A stretch of DNA of 64,000 nt from positions 2,895,001-2,959,000 of the forward strand of contig NZ_CP101833.1 in NCBI RefSeq assembly GCF_024498355.1, in the 5' to 3' direction. Every line of letters begins with the position of its first letter. Positions within the stretch are counted from its first letter, which is position 1. The position numbers were made by a program, and so were the translations under genes. Positions 26,346 through 36,105 of the stretch are shown here, piece after piece. Source of the DNA: Bacillus pumilus. Its GTDB lineage: Bacteria; Bacillota; Bacilli; Bacillales; Bacillaceae. Below the pieces are notes generated by a model. The model was not told the DNA's origin, searched no databases, and saw only the letters and a program-made list of their open reading frames with translations.

Positions 26346-26774
26346 TCATTCATCATGAAAGGTCTGTCTCATTTTTTGCAAATAAGTCAAAAAGGTTTTT
26401 AAATCTTCCTCTGTGAAGTCTGACATCATATGCTGAATCACCTTACCAAAAATGCGTGTATGCTTTTCGTAAATGGCCAGCCCTTTTTCCGTGGCTTCTA
26501 ACCTGACAAGTGAATGGTCTTCCTTGTCTCGTTCTCTTTGAATATAGCCCTGTTCGCTTAATTTATTGAGTGCAATAGAGGCTGCACCTGGGTTTAAAGA
26601 GAGTCTTTGCTTCAGCTCTTCGGCATCTGATACTTTTCCTTGTATCAAAATAGAGAGCGCATAAATCTGCGGAGGGGTGATGTCTTTTTCTAACTCAAGT
26701 AACTTGCGGTTTAATTTACGGCTGACTTCATAATGTACAAGAACAATTTCTTTTAAAATGTCTGCATTACTCAT
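26346..26774 (-). CDS. MarR-family transcriptional regulator
   Basis: 142 residues. Winged helix with DAEELKQRLSLNPGAASIALNKLSEQGYIQRERDKEDHS: recognition helix and the DxRS/T-like wing (KEDHSLVRLEATEKG) are clear. Effector and target are unknown. Upstream is the divergent yvsG with ~170 bp between them, where its operator might lie, but I see no convincing palindrome. Ends about 80 bases before the small-protein gene. Confidence 0.85.
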   Translation of the reverse strand: MSNADILKEIVLVHYEVSRKLNRKLLELEKDITPPQIYALSILIQGKVSDAEELKQRLSLNPGAASIALNKLSEQGYIQRERDKEDHSLVRLEATEKGLAIYEKHTRIFGKVIQHMMSDFTEEDLKTFLTYLQKMRQTFHDE

Positions 26775-26944
26775 CCGAATCGCATCCTTATCGTTAGTAT
26801 CAACATGACTTCTCTCTTATTATAGAATGTTTTTCCAATCAGCCAACCATTTTGTCCTTTTTTCTTTAGAAATAAGCCTTGCTGAATGAATTCACCCTTG
26901 ATATAGTGAGTACTTGAACTAAAGATAGAACAGGAGTACGCATC

Positions 26945-27436
26945 ATGACAGGAAAAACACATATCATGGGCGGAATTGCCGCCTCCACAGCCGCCGCCTA
27001 CTACTACGGACTCGACCCAGTCACTATGGCTGCTGCTGGATCAGCAGGTGCCCTTATCCCTGATCTTTGTCATACGAAAAGTAAAATCGGCAGGAAATTC
27101 CCGCTGCTCTCGACACTGATTAGTAGTGTGTTCGGTCATCGCACCTTTACACACAGTTTATTATTTCTGCTGATCATTTATTTTATTGCGACCACATACA
27201 TTCCAAATGACAGCCTAAGTATCGGTTTACTAGTTGGGATGGCGAGCCACCTCATCCTTGATGCAGGAACAGTGAACGGCATTAAATTTTTGTTCCCAGC
27301 TACCATCAAAGTACGTCTTCCAGTCTATGTCAAAACAGGCAGCACAGGAGAACAAGTCGTACTAGCTGCTCTCACAATCGTCACCTGCTATTACATCGCT
27401 GTCATCTGCGGAATATCCATCCCATTGCAGTTCTAA
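26945..27436 (+). CDS. yvsG: YvsG, membrane-bound metal-dependent hydrolase-like (YdjM family)
   Basis: 163 residues. Starts MTGKTHIMGGIAAS; HR...FTHSLLFLLI and ASHLILDAGTVNGI carry the conserved His/Asp residues of the YdjM/LexA-regulated DUF457 family, set among four hydrophobic helices. ACAGGAG lies 8 bases upstream. Molecular role is not known. Position matches B. subtilis yvsG next to yvsH. Confidence 0.85.
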   Translation: MTGKTHIMGGIAASTAAAYYYGLDPVTMAAAGSAGALIPDLCHTKSKIGRKFPLLSTLISSVFGHRTFTHSLLFLLIIYFIATTYIPNDSLSIGLLVGMASHLILDAGTVNGIKFLFPATIKVRLPVYVKTGSTGEQVVLAALTIVTCYYIAVICGISIPLQF

Positions 27437-27561
27437 GAGAATGAAAAAAGAGTTTTGCAAAAAAGACAGGATATGAATTGATCATTCCTCATTTTTTTAG
27501 TAGTTTTAAGATAAGTGTTTTTGCCGTGCAGCTGAATACAGAATGGTGAGGAGCTACATAA

Positions 27562-29412
27562 ATGAAAGCGTTTTTCAAAGATCACTGGTTTTTAGTGTAC
27601 TCCATCCTCTTCATGTGGATGAAAACATACATCATTTATCAATTCGGATTTCATATACGAACGGCCAATCTGTTTCACGAATGGCTGCTTTTGATCAATC
27701 CACTCAGCTTTTTGCTCCCTTTGTTTGGGATTGCTCTTTTTTTAAATGAAACCAAACAAAAGGTTTTTTTATTGACCGCAAATTTTATTCTGACAGCCAT
27801 CTTGATATCAAATACGATCTTTTATGGTTTTTATATTGATTTCATTACCATTCCCGTGTTATTTCAAGCCAAGAACATGGGGGATATGGGCAGCAGCATG
27901 ACTGAGTTGTTCCACCCGCTGTTTGTCCTGATGCTCATTGATTTCTTGGTGCTGGCATGGCTGTTAAAGCGTAAACCATTAGCACCAAAAGCGTCATTCA
28001 AAACGATCAAAACGTATTATGCGGTCTGTTGCAGCTTTCTATTGTTTCATGTCAGCTCAGCCATGATGGATCATCCTCGATTTCTGACAAGCTCTTATGA
28101 TCGAGAAGTCATCGTACGAAACCTTGGGCTGTTCCAATTCCACCTGTATGACGGCGCTGCCCAAACGGCGCGTATTGGACAAAAAGCCTTTGCAGATGAA
28201 GATACCCTTTCAACAGTAGCCAACTATACAAAGGCTGATTACAGTGCACCAAACGAAGACTACTTTGGACTTGCTAAAGGCAAGAACGTCGTGTTCATCT
28301 CACTTGAATCAACGCAGCAATTTGTCGTTGACCAAAAGGTGAATGGACAATACATCACACCCTTTTTAAATCAACTGGCCAAAAAGAGCTTTTATTTTGA
28401 TGAATTTTATCAGCAGACAGAGCAAGGGAAGACATCGGATTCAGAGTTTATTGTCGCAAATTCCCTCTATCCATCTAGCAGTGGCGCTGTCTTTTTCACA
28501 GCGAGTGACAACGAATATGACACGTTATACAAGGAATTGAAAAAACAGAATTATCAATCCGTCCAATTTCATGCGAATAATAAAACGTTTTGGAATCGTG
28601 ATGTGATGTATGAATCGCTTGGGATTGATCGCTTTTATGATGTCGATTCGTTTGATGTCAATGAACATAATTCGACTGGCTGGGGCTTAAAGGATATCGA
28701 CTTTTTTGATCAATCCATTGATTATTTAAAGAAGTTGAAGACTCCTTATTACAGCACGTTCATTACATTGACTAATCACTTTCCATTTGAAATCGATCCA
28801 AAGGATCAATTTATTGATGAATATGATTCGTCTAGCACCATTTTAAACCGCTATGTGACGACCGTCCGCTATCAAGATGAAGCCATTAAGACATTTTTTG
28901 ACCGCATGAAAGAAGAAGGACTGTATGAAAATACGATGTTCGTCCTTATGGGTGATCACTATGGCATCTCAGAGGCACATCATGAGGCGATGGCCGAGCT
29001 GCTCGAGCAGGATGAAATCACACCGTTGGATGCTGTCAAACTACAGCGGGTGCCATTTTTAATCTACATTCCTGGTATCACGGATCAAGCACCGCAGACA
29101 ATATCAGAAACAGCCGGCCAAATGGACGTGAAACCGACACTCCTCCATTTGCTTGGGATTGAATCCAAGGATGCCATTCAATTTGGAAATGACTTATTTT
29201 CTAACGAACGTACGCCTTTCGCTGTTTTGCGAAATGGGAACTTTATTACAGATGATTATCTCTATACAAAGAACACCTGCTATGACCAAAAAACAAAAGA
29301 GCCTGTTGAACAAGATGAGGTTTGTCAGCCTTATATAGAAAAAGCCAATAAAGAGCTTTCCTTATCAGACAAAGTGATCAATGGGAATTTACTGCGTTTT
29401 TATCAGCATTAA
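27562..29412 (+). CDS. yvgJ: Lipoteichoic acid primase-like sulfatase-fold enzyme
   Basis: 616 residues. Five N-terminal membrane helices (~10-170) and an extracellular alkaline-phosphatase/sulfatase domain (from ~230). GKNVVFISLEST is the first metal motif, the catalytic Thr is in EQGKTSDSEF, and GDHYGISEAHHE is the second metal site. Family LtaS; B. subtilis YvgJ acts as the LTA primase, adding the first glycerol-phosphate to the glycolipid anchor. Good site GAGGAG upstream. Confidence 0.92.
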   Translation: MKAFFKDHWFLVYSILFMWMKTYIIYQFGFHIRTANLFHEWLLLINPLSFLLPLFGIALFLNETKQKVFLLTANFILTAILISNTIFYGFYIDFITIPVLFQAKNMGDMGSSMTELFHPLFVLMLIDFLVLAWLLKRKPLAPKASFKTIKTYYAVCCSFLLFHVSSAMMDHPRFLTSSYDREVIVRNLGLFQFHLYDGAAQTARIGQKAFADEDTLSTVANYTKADYSAPNEDYFGLAKGKNVVFISLESTQQFVVDQKVNGQYITPFLNQLAKKSFYFDEFYQQTEQGKTSDSEFIVANSLYPSSSGAVFFTASDNEYDTLYKELKKQNYQSVQFHANNKTFWNRDVMYESLGIDRFYDVDSFDVNEHNSTGWGLKDIDFFDQSIDYLKKLKTPYYSTFITLTNHFPFEIDPKDQFIDEYDSSSTILNRYVTTVRYQDEAIKTFFDRMKEEGLYENTMFVLMGDHYGISEAHHEAMAELLEQDEITPLDAVKLQRVPFLIYIPGITDQAPQTISETAGQMDVKPTLLHLLGIESKDAIQFGNDLFSNERTPFAVLRNGNFITDDYLYTKNTCYDQKTKEPVEQDEVCQPYIEKANKELSLSDKVINGNLLRFYQH

Positions 29413-29433
29413 AAGCTGCCATTTGGCGGCTTT
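29412..29433 (+). terminator. Terminator of yvgJ
   Basis: AAAGCTGCC-attt-GGCGGCTTT (one G-U pair) directly at the stop codon; its right arm merges into the second 190 bp repeat. Confidence 0.65.
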
Positions 29434-29614
29434 CAGATTGTTGACAAAGGGCTAAAATGATCTTCATTTTAGCCCTTTGTCTTCTTCTCAGCGTGATAGA
29501 AAACCTTTGCAGTCTAGGAAGGACGAGTACCGGAGCGGAGCGAATTTGACATTCGTGAGCACCGGCACGCAGGACTGACAACGAATGCGAGGGTTTGTCT
29601 ACACGCTGAAAGCC
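29428..29614. repeat. ~190 bp structured intergenic repeat, copy 2
   Basis: Same orientation and near-identical core to 10128-10319, including the 14 bp CAAAGGGCTAAAAT hairpin and the CAGCGTG...CACGCTG 120 bp unit (29489-29608). Here the outer arms are GGCTTTCAG and CTGAAAGCC: a different sequence from copy 1, yet again fully complementary. Inside, TACTGG of copy 1 reads TACCGG, which keeps pairing with CACCGG. Copy 2 sits after a plus-strand gene whereas copy 1 follows a minus-strand gene. Confidence 0.85.
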
Positions 29615-29683
29615 TATGAATGGTCAAATAAGTTTGCTTATAATAAAGGATACATATGATATTGAATGATGAGAGGTGTGAAC

Positions 29684-30460
29684 ATGAAGTATACATTCTT
29701 AGCCTTCATCACCCTATGTTTGCTCCTAACCGGATGTCAAACAGAGATGAAGTCATCACATACGAGCAAAAAGACGGAGCTTGTGATTTCAGCAGCTGCA
29801 AGCCTTCAAGATGCATTAAAGGAAATTGAATCCGCCTTTAACGATCAGCATCCGAACGTCACATTAACAAATAATTTTGGGTCATCAGGCGCACTGAAGC
29901 AGCAAATCGCTCAAGGAGCAACAGCTGATCTCTTTTTCTCTGCGGCTGAGGAGCCCTTCGATGAACTTGTCCAGTCTGGAGACATCGATCAGGATCATAC
30001 AAAGGATGCCATACAAAATGAGCTTGTCCTCATAGTGCCAAAAGAAAGCTCTTCCTCTATCAAAAGCTTTCAAGACGTCCAGCACGTAAAAGGAAAGATT
30101 GCTCTCGGTACACCTGAATCTGTTCCTGCTGGTACATACGGAAAAGAGATTTTCACAAAGCTGAACATATGGGATCAAGTGAAAAAGAACGCTGTCTACG
30201 GTAAAGATGTGCGTCAAGTTCTAAGCTACGTAGAAACAGGGAATGTGGAAGCAGGTGTTGTGTATAAGACAGACGCCCTCGTTTCCAAAAAAGGAAAGAT
30301 TGTAGCTGAGGCAAATCCGGACATGCATTCCCCCATCATTTATCCAGTAGGAATTGTAAAAGGGACAGAACATTTAGAGGAAGCCAAGGTATTTTTTCAA
30401 TATCTCCAATCAGATACAGCCGCATCAATTTTTAAAAAGTACGGCTTTCAAGTGAAATAA
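29684..30460 (+). CDS. modA: Molybdate-binding lipoprotein
   Basis: 258 residues from ATG 29684 (GAGAGGTG upstream). Lipobox LLLTGCQ, then the ModA fold: ELVISAAASLQDALKEI, NNFGSSGALKQQI, GATADLFFSA, ARVLSYVETG-like VRQVLSYVETGNVEAG, IYPVGIVKG. Binds molybdate/tungstate. A TATAAT at 29639-29644 lies just right of repeat copy 2. Matches B. subtilis yvgL. Confidence 0.92.
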   Translation: MKYTFLAFITLCLLLTGCQTEMKSSHTSKKTELVISAAASLQDALKEIESAFNDQHPNVTLTNNFGSSGALKQQIAQGATADLFFSAAEEPFDELVQSGDIDQDHTKDAIQNELVLIVPKESSSSIKSFQDVQHVKGKIALGTPESVPAGTYGKEIFTKLNIWDQVKKNAVYGKDVRQVLSYVETGNVEAGVVYKTDALVSKKGKIVAEANPDMHSPIIYPVGIVKGTEHLEEAKVFFQYLQSDTAASIFKKYGFQVK

Positions 30461-31125
30461 TGCCTATGCTGACTGAAGAATTTTTATCTCCTATTTGGCT
30501 GTCGATTCAAGTTGCCGTCGTCAGCGGACTATTGGCTACTGTTTTTGGAACAACGATCGGCTTTTGGATGGCGCGAACATCTTTTAAGGGGAAAATGATC
30601 GTTGAAACGCTCCTCATGATGCCGCTTGTCCTCCCACCAACGGTCGTAGGGTTTTTATTGCTTGTCATGTTCGGAAAGCATAGTGTGATTGGACGCGCCA
30701 TTGAATGGATCTTCCATCAGCCTGTCATCTTCACATGGTGGGCGGCAGTCATTGCATCAACGGTTGTGGCTTTCCCGCTCATGTATCAATCAGCAAAAGC
30801 GGGGTTTTCTACGATTGAGTCAGACATTGAAGGTGCTGCAAAAGTAGACGGTGCTCATTCATTCCAAGTCTTTGCCTATATCACCGTACCACTCGCCCTG
30901 CCTTCCCTGCTGTCAGGCAGCGTCCTCAGCTTTGCCAGGGCCCTTGGAGAATTTGGGGCGACCTTAATGTTTGCCGGCAACATCCCAGGGAAAACCCAAA
31001 CACTCCCAACCGCTATCTATGTGGCCATCGATTCTGGACGAATGGAGCTTGCTTGGGCTTGGACGATTTGTATTGTGATATTGTCTTTTATCATGCTGCT
31101 GGCTGTGCGCCGAAGCAGCACGTAA
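30460..31125 (+). CDS. modB: Molybdate ABC transporter permease
   Basis: 221 residues, five to six membrane helices, with the EAA-loop ESDIEGAAKVDGAHSFQVFAYITVPLALPSLL and the C-terminal ARALGEFGATLMFAGNIPG block of ModB. The start codon overlaps the modA stop (TAATG). No ModC ATPase gene follows; a terminator comes immediately, so the ATPase must be borrowed or encoded elsewhere. Confidence 0.92.
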   Translation: MPMLTEEFLSPIWLSIQVAVVSGLLATVFGTTIGFWMARTSFKGKMIVETLLMMPLVLPPTVVGFLLLVMFGKHSVIGRAIEWIFHQPVIFTWWAAVIASTVVAFPLMYQSAKAGFSTIESDIEGAAKVDGAHSFQVFAYITVPLALPSLLSGSVLSFARALGEFGATLMFAGNIPGKTQTLPTAIYVAIDSGRMELAWAWTICIVILSFIMLLAVRRSST

Positions 31126-31161
31126 AAAATCCCCTTTCTCAAAAGAGAAAGGGGATTTTTT
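31124..31161. terminator. Bidirectional terminator between modB and yvgN
   Basis: ATCCCCTTTCTC-aaaa-GAGAAAGGGGAT with A and T runs, between convergent genes. Confidence 0.95.
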
Positions 31162-31163
31162 AT

Positions 31164-32009
31164 TTATTCAAACCCAACCGTCATCGTCTCTGGATTCGAG
31201 CCGACGCGCTCGTTATTATTTAATGCATCGATTTTTTCCATGTCTTCTTGAGAAAGCTCGAAGTCAAAAATGTCTGCGTTTTGTTTAATGCGTTCTTCAT
31301 TGATTGATTTTGGAATTGTCACGACGCCGCTTTGCAGATCCCAGCGCAAGATGACTTGAGCAACAGATTTGTTGCAGCGTGCCGCAATGTCCTTCAATAT
31401 GTCATGATCTAGCAGCTTTCCTTGCATAAGCGGAGACCACGCTTCAATTTGAATGCCTTTTTCTTTTGCATATTGACGTAATTCGACAAGTGTCAGTTTC
31501 GGATGAAACTCAACTTGGTTCACCGCTGGGACAACCTCAGCATCTTTTAACAGCTCTTCTAAATGCTGAACATAGAAGTTGCTGACGCCAATGGCTCTGA
31601 CTTTTCCATCTTTATAAAGCTTCTCAAGCGCACGCCATGTTTCTTTAAATGTATCTGCGTTTGGTCCAGGCCAATGGATCAAATATAGGTCTAAGTAATC
31701 AAGACCTAAACGATTTAAGCTTGCATCAAAAGCAGCTAGCGCCTTGTCATAGCCTTGATCTGTGTTCCATACTTTAGACGTAATGAATAATTCTTCTCGT
31801 TTCACACCAGATTCTTTAATGGCTTTCCCTACGCCTGTCTCATTTTTATAAACGGCAGCCGTATCAATGCTGCGATATCCGTTTCGTATGGCTGCTTTTA
31901 CGGCATCTACCACTTGATTGCCGTCCTCCACTTTGAATACACCTAAACCAAACCAAGGCATTTCCACTCCGTTATTCAGTGTTACGGTATCATTCAAGCT
32001 TTTAACCAT
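31164..32009 (-). CDS. yvgN: Aldo-keto reductase YvgN (methylglyoxal/glyoxal reductase)
   Basis: 281 residues from ATG 32009, chosen for AAGGTGG 8 bases upstream and for alignment to the family start (VTLNNGVEMPWFGLGVF); an in-frame ATG at 32048 lacks support. The AKR catalytic tetrad is visible: D in GYRSIDTAAVY, Y in AVYKNE, K in FITSKVW, H in YLIHWPG. NADPH-dependent reduction of methylglyoxal and other aldehydes. Single gene with its own terminator. Confidence 0.92.
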   Translation of the reverse strand: MVKSLNDTVTLNNGVEMPWFGLGVFKVEDGNQVVDAVKAAIRNGYRSIDTAAVYKNETGVGKAIKESGVKREELFITSKVWNTDQGYDKALAAFDASLNRLGLDYLDLYLIHWPGPNADTFKETWRALEKLYKDGKVRAIGVSNFYVQHLEELLKDAEVVPAVNQVEFHPKLTLVELRQYAKEKGIQIEAWSPLMQGKLLDHDILKDIAARCNKSVAQVILRWDLQSGVVTIPKSINEERIKQNADIFDFELSQEDMEKIDALNNNERVGSNPETMTVGFE

Positions 32010-32078
32010 GTTAACAACCACCTTTTTCATAGATTCCATCTTTTTCATTATCTCATGTTGCGCTTCAAAACTCTATTA

Positions 32079-32951
32079 TCAGGCGTTTCTCTTCGCTTCG
32101 ATGGCTAAAAGCAAAGCGCCTGTCATGCCAGCCTTGTCCTCAAGTCCAGGAGAGACAATGTATGTATCAAGCGGCGGCAAGTCTACATAATCATTTACAT
32201 ATGCAGCAAGCTTCTCTCGAATGAGCGGAAATAGCTGGCTTTGCTTCATCACGCCTCCGCCCATAATGATCCGTTCTGGGCTTAAAATGAGCGTGTATTG
32301 CATCAATGCCTGTGCCAAATAATCCGCTTCAAGTGCCCAAACCGATTCTTCCTGAGTGAGCTCTTTGGCCGGCTTTCCCCACCTTTTCTCAATCGCTGGT
32401 CCAGCTGCCAGTCCTTCTAAGCAAGTACCGTGCGCTGGGCAGACACCTGCAAACTGGTCTGATTCATGCTGCCTGACAAGGATATGTCCCATTTCTGGAT
32501 GTGAATGACCATGAAGAAGCTCATTTTTCACAACAGCTCCGGCACCAATACCGGTGCCAACTGTGATATACATACAGCTGTTCAGCCCTTTGGCTGCCCC
32601 TTTTGTCAATTCACCCAATGCTGCCGCATTTACATCTGTTGTAAAGGACACAGGTACTCCTAATTGTTTCTGTAGCTCCGGGATGAACGGGTAATGCTTC
32701 CATTCGACCTTCGGCGTGTTCATGATATAACCGTAAGAAGGATCGTCCTTTTGAACACAGATCGGTCCAAAAGAGCCGACCCCTAATGCTTCAATTTCAT
32801 ATTTTCGAAAAAATGGAATGAGCTTTTGCAATGTTTTTTCTGGTTGCTCTGTAGGAATCGTCCATTCCTCTACAATTTCCCCATACTCATTGCCAATTGC
32901 ACAACAAAACTTTGTACCTCCAGCTTCAATTGCTCCATAATACGCCATCAT
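32079..32951 (-). CDS. ROK-family fructokinase/sugar kinase
   Basis: 290 residues. N-terminal phosphate loop GAIEAGGTKF, catalytic DVNAAALGE, ITVGTGIGAG, and the zinc site HPEMGH...H...CPAHGTC typical of ROK kinases; closest in style to B. subtilis GmuE/YdhR fructokinases. ATP-dependent phosphorylation of fructose, perhaps also mannose. Two adjacent ATGs (32951 and 32948); the second has better spacing to GGGGGAG. It interrupts the B. subtilis yvgN-yvgO-yvgP order. Substrate not certain. Confidence 0.82.
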   Translation of the reverse strand: MMAYYGAIEAGGTKFCCAIGNEYGEIVEEWTIPTEQPEKTLQKLIPFFRKYEIEALGVGSFGPICVQKDDPSYGYIMNTPKVEWKHYPFIPELQKQLGVPVSFTTDVNAAALGELTKGAAKGLNSCMYITVGTGIGAGAVVKNELLHGHSHPEMGHILVRQHESDQFAGVCPAHGTCLEGLAAGPAIEKRWGKPAKELTQEESVWALEADYLAQALMQYTLILSPERIIMGGGVMKQSQLFPLIREKLAAYVNDYVDLPPLDTYIVSPGLEDKAGMTGALLLAIEAKRNA

Positions 32952-33011
32952 TGATCTCCCCCTGCTCGTTCTCTTTCTTCATCATAAAACATAGGGGAGG
33001 AGATGACAACA

Positions 33012-35027
33012 TCACGTATTGGTTAGCAAGACTGCTTCCATGTCATTGATATACTCCCTTAAATGATGGGCAATATCACGATTGATTTCGCCATCTTCAT
33101 ATAAGGTTTGAATTTCATTTCGAATCGTCTGTACAGCTTGGAAGTTGAGCTCCTTTTTCTTTCTGTCAAAGGCACGATCTTTTTGCTGAAAGAAAGATGG
33201 ACCGTGTTCACAGCGGAAAATCACTTGATTGTAAAAACCAATGACTTGGTGACATGTTTGTTTATTTTCATCTGTCATATGCTGTTTGATCGAATCTACT
33301 GCAGCTTCAGCGGTTTTCTTACGGATTTGTTTGTACGATTCCTCGTTTTCTAAAATGCCGCTTGAAACACGCTCATCCGGCCGCCATAATTGGAGCCATT
33401 GAAGCAAGCGCAGAAACTTCACTTTTGAAAAACGAATTTTAAAGGAGTTTGAATACAGCATTTCCAGCTCATGAAATCTCTCTTGCAGTTCATAGGCTTC
33501 TTCTTTATCTAATTTCTCTTCATCAATTAATTGCTGAAGCTTCATTTGCTCTGCTTTAATTCCATGCAATCTGATTTTTCGTTCCTGTTTTCTCATCCCA
33601 AATTGGTATGGTTCACGCTGAATATTTCTCAGCTTCATTCGGTAATCATTGATGAGTGCAAGTGACACTTCCCTATTGTCCTCATTCATTCCCTCTCTTA
33701 AGGTTTTAATGGCACTTCTCAGCAGCTTCCGTTTCGCATGCTGAATCTTTGTATTTAAGTCCACAGCAACTTGCTTATCTTTATTCTCAGATAAAATAGG
33801 CAAGAGCACACTAGCTAAAATGAGTGTACATAAGATCACGCCTGCTGCGAGGAAAATAATCAAATGCCGCTCGGGGAATGGTGATCCGTCCGCAAGCGTA
33901 AATGGTATTGAGAAGGCACCTGCTAAAGTGACAGCACCACGAACACCAGAGAATGTCATCAGCATCGAAGCGCGCAGCTTCGGTTTTTTCACATTCTGCT
34001 TTTTCGTTACACTCCAGTTACCTGCCCAGAACAGCCATACCCATAAGAATCTTAGAACCATGAGACAGAGTGTAATGATTAAAATGTAACTGATGACCTG
34101 CATATTATTAAATGCTTCATCTTGGAAAATGACTGTGGATACATCCGGAATCTGCAATCCAAGTAAAACGAAAACAAGGCCGTTTAAAATAAATAAAATA
34201 ATATTCCATGTGTTTGAAGAAGCAATTTGCAGTTTTGCTAAATTCCCTTCCATTCGATCTTGCTCAATTGCATGCGTCACACCACCAGCAACAACCGCTA
34301 AAATGCCGGATACGCCGATTTCTTCAGCTGCTAGATATATCACAAATGGCGTAAGGATTTGCAGGATGATGTGCATTGTGACATCGTCCATTCCTAAACG
34401 GCGGAGGAAATAGCGGAAACGAATGATAAAAAAGGATAGAATAAATCCAGTCAATAATCCGCCAGCGGCAATAAGGACAAAGCTAAAGGATGCCTCAGCA
34501 ATTGAAAAAGCCCCAGTAACAGTTGCAGCAATGGCAAATTTAAAGGCGACAAGTCCTGATGCATCGTTCATCAGCCCTTCCCCTTCAAGCAGCCTCATGA
34601 TGCCTTTTGGCATATTTACACGGCTGGATAAGGCACTCACTGCGACCACATCTGTTGGTGAAAGAATCGCTGCAAGCGCAAATGCGGCTGGAAGCGGAAT
34701 GCTTGGAATCATCCAATGAATGGTATATCCCGCTACAATAACTGTTGCAAACACTAAACCAAGTGCTAAGAGAAGAATAGGCGCTCTTAATTTCCATAGC
34801 TCATCCCTTGGGGTCCGCTTCCCGTCATTAAATAAAAGCGGCGCAATGAATAACACGAAAAATAGCTCAGGATTTAAAGAAATATGTAAACCTGAAGGAA
34901 AAGCTGCGACCAATATCCCTAAGCCCACTTGGATTAACGGAACTGGAATAAAGGGCAGAAAACGATTGATAATATTAGATGATGCAATGAGTGCTAATAG
35001 TACGAGCACTGCCAGAAAAATCTCCAC
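33012..35027 (-). CDS. nhaK: Na+(K+)/H+ antiporter NhaK (CPA1 family)
   Basis: 671 residues. Twelve or so membrane helices (~1-420) with the ion-binding [12 protein letters not shown] and [13 protein letters not shown] motifs, and [15 protein letters not shown] in the later core. A long charged cytoplasmic tail (~420-671) is rich in K, R, E and predicted coiled coil. GTG start with AGGAGGG upstream. B. subtilis YvgP/NhaK exports Na+, K+, Li+ and Rb+. Single gene, minus strand. Confidence 0.9.
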   Translation of the reverse strand: MEIFLAVLVLLALIASSNIINRFLPFIPVPLIQVGLGILVAAFPSGLHISLNPELFFVLFIAPLLFNDGKRTPRDELWKLRAPILLLALGLVFATVIVAGYTIHWMIPSIPLPAAFALAAILSPTDVVAVSALSSRVNMPKGIMRLLEGEGLMNDASGLVAFKFAIAATVTGAFSIAEASFSFVLIAAGGLLTGFILSFFIIRFRYFLRRLGMDDVTMHIILQILTPFVIYLAAEEIGVSGILAVVAGGVTHAIEQDRMEGNLAKLQIASSNTWNIILFILNGLVFVLLGLQIPDVSTVIFQDEAFNNMQVISYILIITLCLMVLRFLWVWLFWAGNWSVTKKQNVKKPKLRASMLMTFSGVRGAVTLAGAFSIPFTLADGSPFPERHLIIFLAAGVILCTLILASVLLPILSENKDKQVAVDLNTKIQHAKRKLLRSAIKTLREGMNEDNREVSLALINDYRMKLRNIQREPYQFGMRKQERKIRLHGIKAEQMKLQQLIDEEKLDKEEAYELQERFHELEMLYSNSFKIRFSKVKFLRLLQWLQLWRPDERVSSGILENEESYKQIRKKTAEAAVDSIKQHMTDENKQTCHQVIGFYNQVIFRCEHGPSFFQQKDRAFDRKKKELNFQAVQTIRNEIQTLYEDGEINRDIAHHLREYINDMEAVLLTNT

Positions 35028-35345
35028 TAGTACATGTCCCTCCTATTTTATTATGTTCGTCATGTTTTGCTTACATGCAAAGATACGTTTCATTCTTTTT
35101 GATCCATCCGTCCGATCATAAGTGCTTTTTTAGTATCCCGCAAAAAGTGAAACCAACAACATGACAATCCATCTAGGCAAAAAAAGGCTGAATCCAGATA
35201 TTCAGCCAAATGACAAAATTTTTATTACATGTAATGTTCCAATAATGAATAAAAAACCTACTTTTATTTTACACGAAAATGGCATGACCTGCTGACATCC
35301 AGCTCGAATAAAACAAAAAAAGAGCGAAATTGCCGCCCTCTTTTT
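35028..35345. other. Intergenic leader between yvgT and nhaK
   Basis: No gene. It holds the yvgT terminator hairpin at the far end (AAAAAAAGAG/CTCTTTTTTT, 35315-35347), a second strong hairpin at 35186-35207, and ~150 bases of AT-rich sequence directly before nhaK in which I could not assign a promoter. Confidence 0.5.
35181..35207 (-). terminator. Rho-independent terminator upstream of nhaK
   Basis: GGCTGAAT-ccagat-ATTCAGCC followed on the minus strand by seven T. It lies 140 bases after yvgT and 155 bases before the nhaK start, so it either backs up the yvgT terminator or serves as a leader attenuator. Confidence 0.75.
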
Positions 35346-35957
35346 TTACCCTTTATTTAAAAAATAAGACCTAGCGGGAAGCCGCCATTTGAATAAGTAG
35401 GAACAAACCCGGCATGTGACGAGGATGAGAAACAGCAGATACAGTGCGAGCTCTCCTTGGGCTAAACCAAGTCCTACAAATAAGCCGCCAAGTGCTGCCC
35501 ATACTGCGTAAATCTCCGCTTTTAAAACAAGCGGCTTGCGCCCTGCCAGGAGATCACGCACAATCCCGCCGCCGCTCCCAGTCAAAATGGCTGCCACAAT
35601 GACCGCACTGAGCGGGAGCTCTCTTTGCACAGCAAATAATGCGCCTTGAATCGCAAAGGCTGCTAAGCCGATGGCATCCGAAAAATTCCCCCATGTGCTC
35701 CAATGCTTGAGCAAGAGCTTTGGAAATAGAAACACAATCGTAATCGACACAAGGGCAATGGTAAACATCTTGCCCTGTGACCATAAAGCCGATACCGGGA
35801 GTCCGATTAATAAATTACGAATCGCTCCACCGCCAAATGCTGTCACAATCCCTAAAATGTACACACCAAGAATATCGTACTCTTCCTCCATTGCCACAAT
35901 CGCACCACTAATGGCGAATGCGATAATGCCAATGATACTTAAGACTTCCCATGCCAT
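35346..35957 (-). CDS. yvgT: YvgT, UPF0126 family membrane protein (TRIC-like channel fold)
   Basis: 203 residues, seven hydrophobic helices. The family repeats GGGAIRNLLIG and GSGGGIVRDLLAG mark the two inverted halves, as in bacterial TRIC homologues. Starts with AAGGAGATAAGCGGAAA before ATG 35957. Substrate unknown in Bacillus. Same position as in B. subtilis. Confidence 0.9.
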   Translation of the reverse strand: MAWEVLSIIGIIAFAISGAIVAMEEEYDILGVYILGIVTAFGGGAIRNLLIGLPVSALWSQGKMFTIALVSITIVFLFPKLLLKHWSTWGNFSDAIGLAAFAIQGALFAVQRELPLSAVIVAAILTGSGGGIVRDLLAGRKPLVLKAEIYAVWAALGGLFVGLGLAQGELALYLLFLILVTCRVCSYLFKWRLPARSYFLNKG

Positions 35958-36072
35958 TTTCCGCTTATCTCCTTACCATTGTCTGATCATCTAACACTAC
36001 ACCCTTAATGTATATCTGACACAGGCGAAAAGCAATACAAATTTTCCTTAAATTTTATCTTTTTGCAAAACT

Positions 36073-36102
36073 AAAAAAACCTGCTTCAAAAGCAGGCTTT
36101 TT
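36073..36102 (-). terminator. Terminator of bdbDC
   Basis: AAAGCAGG-type stem: CCTGCTT/AAGCAGG with a 3-base loop and T tract, just after the bdbC stop. Confidence 0.85.
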
Positions 36103-36105
36103 CAC

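Noticed and set aside
35028..35345. Possible Na+/Li+ riboswitch before nhaK
   Set aside because: Only a terminator-like hairpin was found; no conserved aptamer blocks recognised.
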